Of a DNA stretch of 64,000 nt, positions 1 to 8,625 are shown piece by piece (within the stretch, counting starts at the first letter, position 1; every line of letters starts with the position of its first letter). The translations under genes and the position numbers were made by a program. Origin of the DNA: Chitinophaga arvensicola. GTDB taxonomy: Bacteria; Bacteroidota; Bacteroidia; Chitinophagales; Chitinophagaceae. Below the pieces are notes generated by a model. The model ran no database searches. It was not told where the DNA came from and saw nothing but the letters and a program-made list of their open reading frames with translations. The stretch is taken from NCBI RefSeq assembly GCF_900110835.1, contig NZ_FOJG01000002.1, positions 2,136,979-2,200,978 of the forward strand, given 5' to 3'.

Positions 1-1
1 T

Positions 2-1231
2 ACGTACAGCCAGACCCTCAGCAAACTGGCGCTGTTACTGGAATCCGGCAGGGACATCGATGACAACCGCAAGGAATTTATCAATACATTGAAGCAGTGG
101 CAGAAATCGCATGAAGGTTTGCAGGCAGGCAGCAACTTCCTCAACCTCCCCGCCAATGACCAGGATGAACTGAAACAGATGTTTGAAATTATCCGGAACC
201 CACACCAGGAAATATGGGCCGCCGCCAGCAAGATGATTGATGTATTGTACCGCGACAGCACCTTCAACCCCGCCCATATACGCCCTTACGTGCAAACCAT
301 TCTTGCATATGAGAAGTCGTACCTGCTGGGCATGGAGCTGATCGTATTCGATTACGACCGGTTTTCCAAAGAGAGAATCCGCAACCTGAAAGAAATTGAA
401 TACATCGTACTGGGCCTGGTACTGTTTACCCTGATGCTGGAAGCCGGCGTTATCTTCTATCCTTTATCCACCCGCATCCGCAAAATTATCCGGGGGCTGG
501 TAGATGCCGAAGAAAGGGCCCGTAAACTCACCGAGCAGGTACAACTGGCCAACCAGGAGAAGCTATTGCGCCAGGAAACGGAACAGCGTATCCGCTCCTA
601 TTCCATCATCAACGGGCAGGAAAAAGAACGCAAACGGGTGGCCGCTGAAATACATGATGGCATCGGGCAGATGCTGACCAGCCTGCGGATGAAACTGGAA
701 CAGATCGAAGACCGCAGCATGCAGCACGATCCCGAAATAGCCATGGTAAATACCATGATGTACAGCATTATCAATGAAACCAAGCGGATCTGCGCCGACC
801 TGCTGCCCAGTGTACTGGAAGATTTCGGGCTTAGGGCCGCCATCGATGAACTGATAAAGCTGTGCCGGCAAACGGCGCCGGGGATTGACTTCCAGCTGGA
901 AGAAACTTTGTCGGCCGCCGTCTTACCCAAAGAAGTAAAGACAGGCGTTTACCGTATCTTGCAGGAAGCGTTGAACAATGCTATCAAACATGCGGAAGCG
1001 GATACCATTGAAATAGATATTGACGGCACTCCTCATTTCCTGCAGCTGACCGTCCGCGATAACGGGAAAGGCTTTCATTTCGACAGCCAGCAACTGTACT
1101 CAAAGGAACAGGCCAGGAAAGTGAATGGCATCCGCAATATGAAAGAAAGGGCAGAGTTACTGGGCGGAACGCTTCAGATCAACTCAAAGCCCGGCACCGG
1201 AGCAATTATACAGTTGGCGATAACCTTTTAG
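2..1231 (+). CDS. Sensor histidine kinase, NarX/DesK-like HisKA_3 type (5' end outside window)
   Basis: Membrane sensor kinase that should pass a phosphate to the response regulator two bases downstream. The reading frame is open back to base 2, so the start lies outside the window; the TTG at 89 is not a convincing start. The first ~95 visible codons are helical and resemble a PilJ/NarX-type sensing domain (SKLALLLES, then LKQWQKSHEGL). A transmembrane helix (YIVLGLVLFTLMLEAGVIF) follows at about 398-460. The dimerisation/phosphoacceptor helix has AAEIHDGIGQ, with the His codon at 653-655. The HATPase_c domain shows LQEALNNAIKHA, DNGKGF and a GIRNMKERAELLGG stretch with GTG, all typical of kinases paired with LuxR-type regulators. 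The stimulus cannot be read from the sequence. Confidence 0.93.
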   Translation, partial: TYSQTLSKLALLLESGRDIDDNRKEFINTLKQWQKSHEGLQAGSNFLNLPANDQDELKQMFEIIRNPHQEIWAAASKMIDVLYRDSTFNPAHIRPYVQTILAYEKSYLLGMELIVFDYDRFSKERIRNLKEIEYIVLGLVLFTLMLEAGVIFYPLSTRIRKIIRGLVDAEERARKLTEQVQLANQEKLLRQETEQRIRSYSIINGQEKERKRVAAEIHDGIGQMLTSLRMKLEQIEDRSMQHDPEIAMVNTMMYSIINETKRICADLLPSVLEDFGLRAAIDELIKLCRQTAPGIDFQLEETLSAAVLPKEVKTGVYRILQEALNNAIKHAEADTIEIDIDGTPHFLQLTVRDNGKGFHFDSQQLYSKEQARKVNGIRNMKERAELLGGTLQINSKPGTGAIIQLAITF

Positions 1232-1233
1232 CA

Positions 1234-1893
1234 ATGAAAAAAATAGGCGTTTTTTTAGTAGATGATCATGAAATATTCCGGAACGGCCTTAAACAGCTGA
1301 TCAACAGTGAGGCAGATATGGAGGTAACCGGGGAAGCCAGCAGCGGGGAAGATGCCCTGCAACAACTGGCCACCGCACAACCGGACGTGATCATCATGGA
1401 TATCCGGATGCCGGGTATGAACGGATTGGAAACCAGCATTCTCTTACTGGAGAAAAATCCCCGTGGCAGGATTTTGTTTTTTAGTCTTTTTGATGAACCG
1501 GATTACGTGGCCGCTGCGCTGGAAATGGGCGCCAGTGGTTACATCCTGAAAGATACCAGCAATAAAATATTCCTCAGTGCCATCCGCACTATTCATCAGG
1601 GGAAGTATTATTTTATCGGGGAAGTGAGTGATATTCTTGTGAAGAAATACCTCGATGCCAAACAAACACCGGGCAATGGCGGCGCCCAGGAGATCTCCCT
1701 TTCCCGCCGCGAAGAACAGATCATGCGGATGATCAGTCAGGGACTCAACAACAAAGACATTGCTGAATCCCTGAACATCAGTATCCGTACTATTGAAGCA
1801 CACCGGATGAATATTCTGCGCAAATTCCAGGTGAACAGTATCGAAGAAGCGGTAGAATACTCCAGGGTAAATGGTTTGCTCAAAGAAGAATAG
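1234..1893 (+). CDS. NarL/FixJ-family response regulator
   Basis: 219-aa cytoplasmic transcription factor. An N-terminal receiver domain has the acidic pocket VDDHE (residues 9-13) and the likely phosphoacceptor Asp56 in VIIMDIRMPG. The C-terminal LuxR-type helix-turn-helix covers about residues 153-213, with LSRREEQIMRMISQG and NKDIAESLNISIRTIEAHR. Only two bases separate the kinase stop from this ATG, so the pair is co-transcribed and probably translationally coupled. Target genes are unknown. The gene ends three bases before the convergent aminopeptidase gene, with no terminator visible between them. Confidence 0.95.
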   Translation: MKKIGVFLVDDHEIFRNGLKQLINSEADMEVTGEASSGEDALQQLATAQPDVIIMDIRMPGMNGLETSILLLEKNPRGRILFFSLFDEPDYVAAALEMGASGYILKDTSNKIFLSAIRTIHQGKYYFIGEVSDILVKKYLDAKQTPGNGGAQEISLSRREEQIMRMISQGLNNKDIAESLNISIRTIEAHRMNILRKFQVNSIEEAVEYSRVNGLLKEE

Positions 1894-1896
1894 TCC

Positions 1897-3777
1897 TTAT
1901 TTCGTCCAGCTGTTATCTTTCGCATTGGCATCCATGAACAGGTTGCCATCCAGTTGTATTCCCTGCACGTCTCCGGCCAGCGTAATATCCAGCGTTACCG
2001 CTTTGGTATTGGCTTTCCAGATACCCGGGGTCTGGTGGAAACTACCTGTTGTACCATCTGTATAAGTCACGATCACATCAAAAGGAATCGCAAAACCGCC
2101 GGTATTGGCGATCTGTAAAGTGGCTTTTTTACCTTTTACTTTTACAGACGACAGCGTAAGATCTATATAATTATTGCTGAAGAACCAGTTATTCCAGAAC
2201 CAGTCCAGGTTCTCTCCTGCGGCCGTATTGAAGGAATAGAAATAATCCCAGGGCAGCGGATGTTTACCATGCCAGTTGTCCATGTAGGCATGCAGGCATT
2301 TTTTGAAGCGTGCATCTCCCAGCAGGTCTTTTACAGCAAGATACGACAGTGACGCCTTGCCATAGGAGTTGTTGCTGTAGCCCAAACCACTTACCTGGTT
2401 AGACATGGAAATAATAGGCTGGTCTTCTTCTGTAGAAGGATCAAAAATGTATTTTGTTACCCTGAATTTCTTGTAGAAGTTATCCGCTACTTCCTTTCCT
2501 TTTTCCGCAATCCCGATCAGGTACTCAAACGTAGTGGCCCAGCCTTCATCCATAAAGGCGTAGCGGCTTTCGTTGATCCCCATATAAAACGGGAAATAGG
2601 TATGTGCAATTTCGTGGTCCTGCACCAGCTGTGCGAAGCTGAGGTCATCGCCGGCAGAGCCATCGTTCACCATCATCGGGTATTCCATATCTGCAAAACC
2701 CTGTACGGCGGTCATCACAGAGAAAGGATACGGTACGCCCGGCCAGTGGTGGGAGAACCAACCTAGTGCATTCTGTGAAAACCTCACCGAGTGATGGAAA
2801 TCGGTAGCCGTGTCATTAAACGCGGCCTGTACGCTGGCGCGGCGCATGGTGCTGCTGTCAACAATTACGCTGGCGGCATCCCATACATAGTGGTTGCTGG
2901 CAGCGAACGTCACATCTGCAATATGGGTGGCTTTAAATTTCCAGGTATTCCAGTCCTGCTGACGGGTCACCTTGTTGCCTTTCATTTCATCGAGGTTCGC
3001 GATATGCATCACCTGATCCGACGTATAGGACTGCTGTAAACGTTTGGCGATGGCGGGTTGCAGCACTTCTGCCCCATTCTGCAGATCACCGGTGCCCCAA
3101 ACTACAAAGTTTTTGGGAACGGTAACGGCTACTTCATAATCGTTGAAGTCACTGTAAAACTCTACGCGGTCGGTATGATCAAGGGCATCCCAGCCGTTAT
3201 AATCGTCGTAAACAGAAATGCGGGGATAGGCGTAAGCCATGAACACGCTGGTACTGTCCAGCATGCCTTCCCGGCCGCTTTGCACGGAGAGGTCGTAATG
3301 CCAGTTTATCAGCAGCTGCAGACTGTCTTTCGACGCCAGCGGCTTTGGTAATATCACATGTGCCAGGGTGCCTACATCATTATTGAATTTCACGGGCACG
3401 CCATTGATCACCAGGGTATCTATGGTCACACCGTCGGTGAGAAAGTCTTTGCTTACATAGCCGGAACGCGGGGCCTGGTATTTATGCAGGTTCACGATCA
3501 GGCGCAGCACGAAGCTTTTCAATACATCCGGGCTGTTATTAATATAGCGGATGGTTTCGGTGCCGGTCACTTTGCGGTTGGGTGGGTTCACGGCCAGCTG
3601 AATGTTGTAAAATCCTTTATTCTGCCAGTAGTGCTTACCGGGTAAGCCGCTCTTATCTCTTGTTCCCTTTACATATGCCTGTTTGATATTACGCGGCATG
3701 TACAATTCCTGTGCAGATGCGATGGTAGTAATACCCAACAGCATCAACAGGCTATAAATTACTCTGTTCATAAGCAC
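1897..3777 (-). CDS. M1-family zinc metallopeptidase, secreted
   Basis: 626-aa protein with a signal peptide ending near SAQ (residues 21-23), so exported. The gluzincin zinc site is complete: HEIAH at 388-392 followed after 18 residues by Glu411 in YAFMDEGWA, the HExxH-x18-E pattern of M1 peptidases. DMEYPMM at 363-369 occupies the position of the GAMEN exopeptidase motif but is altered, as is common in Bacteroidota members. An N-terminal beta-rich domain (residues about 50-270) fits the M1 saddle domain. It probably removes N-terminal residues from peptides in the periplasm or outside. It may be transcribed with the small gene at 3813-4022 (35-base gap). Confidence 0.9.
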   Translation of the reverse strand: MLMNRVIYSLLMLLGITTIASAQELYMPRNIKQAYVKGTRDKSGLPGKHYWQNKGFYNIQLAVNPPNRKVTGTETIRYINNSPDVLKSFVLRLIVNLHKYQAPRSGYVSKDFLTDGVTIDTLVINGVPVKFNNDVGTLAHVILPKPLASKDSLQLLINWHYDLSVQSGREGMLDSTSVFMAYAYPRISVYDDYNGWDALDHTDRVEFYSDFNDYEVAVTVPKNFVVWGTGDLQNGAEVLQPAIAKRLQQSYTSDQVMHIANLDEMKGNKVTRQQDWNTWKFKATHIADVTFAASNHYVWDAASVIVDSSTMRRASVQAAFNDTATDFHHSVRFSQNALGWFSHHWPGVPYPFSVMTAVQGFADMEYPMMVNDGSAGDDLSFAQLVQDHEIAHTYFPFYMGINESRYAFMDEGWATTFEYLIGIAEKGKEVADNFYKKFRVTKYIFDPSTEEDQPIISMSNQVSGLGYSNNSYGKASLSYLAVKDLLGDARFKKCLHAYMDNWHGKHPLPWDYFYSFNTAAGENLDWFWNNWFFSNNYIDLTLSSVKVKGKKATLQIANTGGFAIPFDVIVTYTDGTTGSFHQTPGIWKANTKAVTLDITLAGDVQGIQLDGNLFMDANAKDNSWTK

Positions 3778-3812
3778 TTGCTGATTACAAAACGCTAAAA
3801 TTAGGGAAGAAA

Positions 3813-4022
3813 TCAGAAGAAATACGATTCTATTTTTTGGGCGAGCCGGGAGAGAAACTCGTTGGGAATATGATCGTGGGAGGCCTGGAGCTTACCCTGG
3901 TCGTCTGGCCGGAAGGTAACTTCATGGGTATCTATCTGCACCATATATGTCTTTTCCTGGTTGTTATCACCGGGTAAAATGTGATAGTCTTTCCCGTCTA
4001 AATGAATGATGGCCTTTTCCAT
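3813..4022 (-). CDS. Small hypothetical protein, 69 aa
   Basis: Short soluble protein with no signal peptide or membrane segment, rich in charged residues, starting MEKAIIHLDGKDY and ending KIESYFF. I do not recognise a family. It has a plausible start, no better competing frame, and lies 35 bases upstream of the M1 peptidase gene on the same strand, so it may be the first gene of that transcript. Confidence 0.6.
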   Translation of the reverse strand: MEKAIIHLDGKDYHILPGDNNQEKTYMVQIDTHEVTFRPDDQGKLQASHDHIPNEFLSRLAQKIESYFF

Positions 4023-4184
4023 GGTAAACTATTTAGTATGAAGTTAACCAATTCCACTGTCATTGGAAACAGGCTGAACCCCGGACCGCACGATGGCACA
4101 AATGCCCCCTAAACAAGTCGCATTTGCACAGGCGGATTGTCGTGCGAACACAGGAGATTTGTAGTACATTAAAAAACTGAAATC

Positions 4185-5021
4185 ATGAGTACTCCTGTAA
4201 CGACTGGTTTTAAAGATAATGCTGTTAAACCCGGTCCCCCACACGCTGTAGTGTCTTCTGAAGAATGGCTGGAAGCCAGGAAAAAGTTCCTCGAAAAAGA
4301 AAAGGCCTATACACATATGCGGGATGAGCTGAGCCGGGAACGGATGGCTTTGCCCTGGGAAAAAGTGGAAAAAAACTATGTATTTGATGGTCCGGATGGG
4401 AAAGTGACCCTGGCAGACCTGTTTGATGGCCGCAGTCAGCTGATTATCCAGCATTTTATGTTTGGTCCTCATGAAAAAATCGGTTGTGTAGGCTGCTCCT
4501 TCGCCGCAGATTCCATTAACGGCGCATTGCCCCACCTGGAGCATCACGATGTATCGCTGGTGGTTGTATCACGCGCACCGCTGGAGGTGCTGCAGGCCTT
4601 CCGTAAACGGATGGAATGGGATTTTAAATGGGTATCCTCCGGTGAAAGTGATTTCAATTACGACTACCATGTATCGTTCCGGCCAGAAGAACTGGAACAG
4701 GGGAAAGTGAATTACAATTATGGTATTACAGAAGGATTACCCAAACATGTGGAAGATCTGCCGGGACTGAGTGTTTTTTATAAAGACGAGGCGGGCGACA
4801 TCTACCATACTTACTCTACTTATGGCCGTGGTGGAGAATTGCAGCTGATCACTTATAATTACCTGGACATAGCGCCACTGGGGCGTAATGAAATAAATGC
4901 GGCAGGAGATTTAACCTCATGGGTACGGCATCACGACAAATACGATGCGAAAGGGCATGTGGACGATACCGGGCGGTATCATGAAGAGAAAGCGCCGGGT
5001 TCCTGTTGTTCCGAAGAATAA
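4185..5021 (+). CDS. DUF899-family thioredoxin-fold protein
   Basis: 278-aa cytoplasmic protein of the DUF899 family, a thioredoxin-like fold of unknown reaction. Diagnostic stretches are EWLEARKKFLEKEKAYT at the N-terminus, the RMALPWEKVEKNYVF linker, a CVGCSF CxxC-type cysteine pair where thioredoxins keep their active site, and SVFYKDEAGDIYHTYSTYGRG near the C-terminus. The start is the first ATG of the frame. The small Cys-rich membrane protein gene begins 19 bases after the stop, suggesting an operon with a redox or metal theme, though that link is inference. Confidence 0.88.
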   Translation: MSTPVTTGFKDNAVKPGPPHAVVSSEEWLEARKKFLEKEKAYTHMRDELSRERMALPWEKVEKNYVFDGPDGKVTLADLFDGRSQLIIQHFMFGPHEKIGCVGCSFAADSINGALPHLEHHDVSLVVVSRAPLEVLQAFRKRMEWDFKWVSSGESDFNYDYHVSFRPEELEQGKVNYNYGITEGLPKHVEDLPGLSVFYKDEAGDIYHTYSTYGRGGELQLITYNYLDIAPLGRNEINAAGDLTSWVRHHDKYDAKGHVDDTGRYHEEKAPGSCCSEE

Positions 5022-5040
5022 AGATTCCGATACCATCAAT

Positions 5041-5373
5041 ATGCGTATCATGAAAACAAATTGTTCCTGCGGCGCTGCAACGGGCAGCAGCGATCGTAAA
5101 ACAACCGCAGCGCAAACCACTGGTCCGCTTACTATACGGCAACGCTTTGTAAAAGGAGTGCGATGGCTGATCCCGGGCATCACCCTGGTACTGCTTCCAA
5201 AGTGTCCGGTTTGTTTTGCAGCATATGTGGCGCTGGGTACAGGTATTGGTTTATCTGTAACAGCTGCTGCGTGGCTCAGAACCGGACTGGTGGTGTTGTG
5301 TGTGGGTTCATTGATCTACCTGGTCCTGAGCAGGATCCTGGCTTACCGTAAGCGGCGTTCTGCCCTCCCCTAA
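5041..5373 (+). CDS. Small Cys-rich membrane protein
   Basis: About 110 aa from the ATG at 5041 (ATG 5050 also possible); longer readings of the frame would overlap DUF899 extensively. The N-terminus has CSCG, followed by a basic linker and then two hydrophobic helices, the first containing LLPKCPVCFAAYVALGTGIG. A CPxC pair at the membrane edge recalls small MerC-like metal-handling proteins, but I cannot assign a family firmly. It sits directly downstream of the DUF899 gene. Its 3' end overlaps the tail of the frameshifted acetyltransferase on the other strand. Confidence 0.7.
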   Translation: MRIMKTNCSCGAATGSSDRKTTAAQTTGPLTIRQRFVKGVRWLIPGITLVLLPKCPVCFAAYVALGTGIGLSVTAAAWLRTGLVVLCVGSLIYLVLSRILAYRKRRSALP

Positions 5374-5879
5374 CGATATATCGAACAAGATCAGTTCCTC
5401 CACATCTCCCGGAGGGAGGATAGTACCCAGCGTGTTAAAACCGGCGCGTTTCAGCAAACGTATAGAGCGGTGATTATCTGGCTGTGTAATGGCAAACAGG
5501 CGGGGAACGGGAAGTTTTGCCGGCTATATTCCACGGTGCCGGTGGCTGCTTCATATCCATAACCCAGACCTTCTGCCTGTGGTAAAAAGGCAAAGCCTAT
5601 GTCTGGCTGATCAAGATATTTTCTTTTGAAAAGACCACAGATACCGATGGCATTCCCGGTTTCTTTCAGCACTGCCACCCAGGCGCCATATCCCTGTTCT
5701 GCGTATAGCCGTAACAGGTTGTTCATGATGTAGCGCTGTGCATCCGCGAGCGTGCGGATCTGGCGATCGCCGATATACTGCAGCCAGGAAGGCGTATTCA
5801 GCAACTCCAGGATAAACGCATCATCGGTGGCGGCTAAGGTGCGCACCTGCAGCCGCGCGGTTTCAAATAAAACTTTCAT
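5308..5879 (-). pseudogene. GNAT acetyltransferase, frameshifted
   Basis: The first ~120 codons read as a ribosomal-protein-type GNAT N-acetyltransferase: ETARLQVRTLAATDDAFILELL, GAWVAVLKETGNAIGICGLF and the acetyl-CoA loop region AEGLGYGYEAATGTVEYSRQ. The frame then degenerates after QNFPFP and stops at 5451. In the next frame from about 5513 downward the expected family C-terminus continues: PRLFAITQPDNHRSIRLL, then KRAGFNTLGTILPPGDVEE, ending at a stop at 5308-5310. A single lost base near 5505-5515 explains both. It is either a young pseudogene or a sequencing error. The restored tail would overlap the convergent gene by 66 bases. Confidence 0.85.
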
Positions 5880-5971
5880 TCCTTCATTTTAAGCTCCTTA
5901 AATTCTTCCACACGATCTAAAATAAAATTTTCTGTTGAAGGGAACAAATCAGCGCAGAAATGAACAGCCAT

Positions 5972-6061
5972 TGTACATTAGCGGACAACTACCGCACATT
6001 CTCATTTGTAACCAGCTGATTTTTAGCAACTACGATTCTGGCACTGCGTTGGTAACGGACA
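5972..6061 (+). promoter_or_regulatory. Putative regulatory region of FtsX permease 1 (CGGACA / TGGCA elements)
   Basis: A 16-base element TGTACATTAGCGGACA (5972-5987) has the layout TGTnCnTTnnCGGACA. After 51 bases comes TGGCAC (6039-6044), with GG and GT spaced like a sigma-54 -24/-12 promoter, although the -12 GC reads GT. A further CGGACA lies at 6056-6061. The permease ATG is at 6092. The same arrangement is seen before the other two FtsX genes of the window. Confidence 0.45.
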
Positions 6062-6091
6062 TGACCTGATCTTTTTCAACTGAAATTTTTT

Positions 6092-8518
6092 ATGATTAAA
6101 AGCTACTTTCTGACTGCCATCCGTTTTTTGCAGAAAAACAGAACCTTCAGCTTTATAAATATCCTCGGTCTGGCTACCGGTACGGTATGTTGCCTGTATA
6201 TCCTGTTGTATGTGCAGGAGCAATTCAGCTACGACCGGCATTACCGGCAGGCCGGAGATATTTACCGCGTAAATACCTCCTTAAAATCGACCGGTGATGC
6301 GGCGCATATTGCCACTACCTCTCCTCCTATTGCGCCAGCCATTAAAAATGACTTCCCCGAAGTGCAGCAATATACCCGCGTAGCTATTTCACAAACAGAA
6401 AACCGGCACCTGCTTCATTTTAAAGATAAATCACTGTATGCCGAAGATGCCGCCTATGTGGACTCCACCTTTTTTGACATCTTCACCTATCATTTTGTGA
6501 ACGGGCAGCCGGCCGATGCGCTGGCCGCGCCGTATTCCGTAGTATTACTGCAACCCGTCGCAGAGAAATTATTTGGTCATACTGATCCGGTGGGCAACAT
6601 CCTGCGCATTGAACATGCCGGTGGCGTACATGATTTCAAAGTAACCGGCGTAGTGGATGAAAGCATGGGAAAATCACACCTGCATGCTAATCTCTTTTTT
6701 TCCATGAACAGCGGTGGCGTAGGTGAATTTGTACTGCACAGCGATTCCTGGGCCACCAACAACTTCGTAGCCGCCTATATCAAACTGAAACCACATAGCA
6801 GTGCCACCACCCTGGAAGATAAGCTGCCGGCGTTTCTGCAACAACATGGCGCCGCACAGCTAAAAGCCATGGGAACCCAAAAAGTACTGACACTGCAACC
6901 CATCGCCGACGTACATACCAGCGATACCTTTACACTTGGACTGGGTAAAACGGTCAGTAAACGTTTTCTCTACCTCTTACTGCTGATTGGGGGCCTGATA
7001 CAGCTGATTGCCTGTATCAACTTCATGAACCTTTCTACGGCAAGGGCCTCCAAAAGAGCGAAAGAAGTGGGCATCCGAAAAGTAATGGGCGCCAAAAGGA
7101 AAGATCTCGTGAAACAGTTCATCGGTGAATCCCTGCTGCTTTCCGCAGTAGGTGTATTTATTGCCATCCCCTTACTGATGATATTACTGCCCTGGCTGAA
7201 CCAGATGACGCAGGCGCAAGTGCAATTGTCTGTTTTTGCCGATTTCCGGCTATGGTTACTTATTGCAGCACTGATCGGGGGCACTGGTCTGATCGCCGGC
7301 AGCTACCCCGCCTTTTATCTTTCTGCCTTCAACAGTGTGAAAGTAATGAAGGGCAATTTCAGCAACCAGATCTCCGCAGCAGGCATCCGCCGCTCGCTGG
7401 TGGTTTTCCAGTTTGTGTTGTCGATTGTACTGATCACCGGCATTATCATTATTTACAGTCAACTGAATTATATCCGCAACCGCGACCTGGGCTTCGACAA
7501 GGATCAACAACTGGTACTCAGTTTTGATACCCCCGAAGCTAAAAGCAAAATGACCGCACTGGCCTCTTCCCTGCGGCAACTGCCCGAAATTAAATCGGCC
7601 GGTATGTCGAATAACTACCCCAGCCGGTTTGTGTTTAATGATGTACATCTTCGTACGCCCGTGACCGATGTGGCCCATGCAGTAGATGCGCAGTTTATGC
7701 TGACCGACGAAAACTTTACCAGCGCTACCGGCATACAACTGGCCAGCGGACGCCCTTTCCGCGACAACGATTCCAACCGCATCCTGATCAATGAAACACT
7801 GGCCAGGCAGCTCGGACTGGATCCCAAAACCGCCGAAGGACAACACGTATTCACCCATTCGGTAGATATAGCCACGCCCGTTAACTTTGAAATAGCCGGC
7901 GTCATGAAAGATTTTAATTACAGCTCCCTGCAAGATGCTGTAAAACCTTTTATGCTGATCTATGACGGGGAAGTGGCCGACTTCTCCCACATCATTCTCA
8001 ACAGTAACAGTAAAAACTACAAAGCACTGCTGGGCAAAATAGAAGGCGTCTGGAAAACGCTGTTGCCCAACGTTCCGTTTGAATATGTATTCCTGGATGA
8101 AGCGATACAAAAGCAATACGAAACAGAAATGACCTTGTCCCGCATCATCAATTGCTTTACCCTCATTGCCATCCTTATTTCCTGCCTGGGCTTATTCGGA
8201 CTGGCTTCTTTCAGTGCAGAACAACGGAGAAAAGAAATAGGGATCCGTAAAGCATTGGGCGCCAGCGCCAGTGGTATTGTGCGGCTATTGTCCGGCGATT
8301 TCCTCAAACTGGTGATGATTGCCTTACTCATTGCCACACCGATTGCGTGGTATGCCATGAACAAATGGCTATCGGCCTACGCTTACCGGGTACCTTTGCA
8401 ATGGTGGATGTTTGCTGCAGCCGGATCGCTGGCCATCTTCATCGCCCTTGTTACGGTGAGCTTTCAGTCGGTCCGCGCGGCCACGGTGAACCCCGTAAAA
8501 AGTCTGCGCACAGAATAG
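6092..8518 (+). CDS. FtsX/MacB-type ABC transporter permease 1
   Basis: 808-aa inner-membrane protein of the large Bacteroidota family with two MacB-periplasmic-core plus FtsX units. The N-terminus has the typical sequence MIKSYFLTAIRFLQKNRTFS and a first helix INILGLATGTVCCLYILLY, then a long periplasmic domain. A three-helix FtsX block follows at about 288-420 (NFMNLSTARASKRAKEVGIRK), then a second periplasmic domain. The final FtsX block is at about 680-808 (QRRKEIGIRKALGASASGIV). No ATP-binding subunit is encoded nearby, as is usual for these orphan permeases. Substrate unknown. It is followed by a clear terminator, so it is probably monocistronic. Confidence 0.92.
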   Translation: MIKSYFLTAIRFLQKNRTFSFINILGLATGTVCCLYILLYVQEQFSYDRHYRQAGDIYRVNTSLKSTGDAAHIATTSPPIAPAIKNDFPEVQQYTRVAISQTENRHLLHFKDKSLYAEDAAYVDSTFFDIFTYHFVNGQPADALAAPYSVVLLQPVAEKLFGHTDPVGNILRIEHAGGVHDFKVTGVVDESMGKSHLHANLFFSMNSGGVGEFVLHSDSWATNNFVAAYIKLKPHSSATTLEDKLPAFLQQHGAAQLKAMGTQKVLTLQPIADVHTSDTFTLGLGKTVSKRFLYLLLLIGGLIQLIACINFMNLSTARASKRAKEVGIRKVMGAKRKDLVKQFIGESLLLSAVGVFIAIPLLMILLPWLNQMTQAQVQLSVFADFRLWLLIAALIGGTGLIAGSYPAFYLSAFNSVKVMKGNFSNQISAAGIRRSLVVFQFVLSIVLITGIIIIYSQLNYIRNRDLGFDKDQQLVLSFDTPEAKSKMTALASSLRQLPEIKSAGMSNNYPSRFVFNDVHLRTPVTDVAHAVDAQFMLTDENFTSATGIQLASGRPFRDNDSNRILINETLARQLGLDPKTAEGQHVFTHSVDIATPVNFEIAGVMKDFNYSSLQDAVKPFMLIYDGEVADFSHIILNSNSKNYKALLGKIEGVWKTLLPNVPFEYVFLDEAIQKQYETEMTLSRIINCFTLIAILISCLGLFGLASFSAEQRRKEIGIRKALGASASGIVRLLSGDFLKLVMIALLIATPIAWYAMNKWLSAYAYRVPLQWWMFAAAGSLAIFIALVTVSFQSVRAATVNPVKSLRTE

Positions 8519-8570
8519 TTACCCGTTACCACCGAACAAAAGCAACGTACGGCACGTTAAATGAATATAG

Positions 8571-8604
8571 AAAGACCACCGGTTTATCACGGTGGTCTTT
8601 TTTT
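8571..8604 (+). terminator. Intrinsic terminator after FtsX permease 1
   Basis: Perfect 11-bp stem AAAGACCACCG (8571-8581) and CGGTGGTCTTT (8590-8600) with an 8-base loop, followed by TTTT. It lies 52 bases after the permease stop and just before the next gene. Confidence 0.9.
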
Positions 8605-8625
8605 AATCTGTAAAACGTGTACAGC

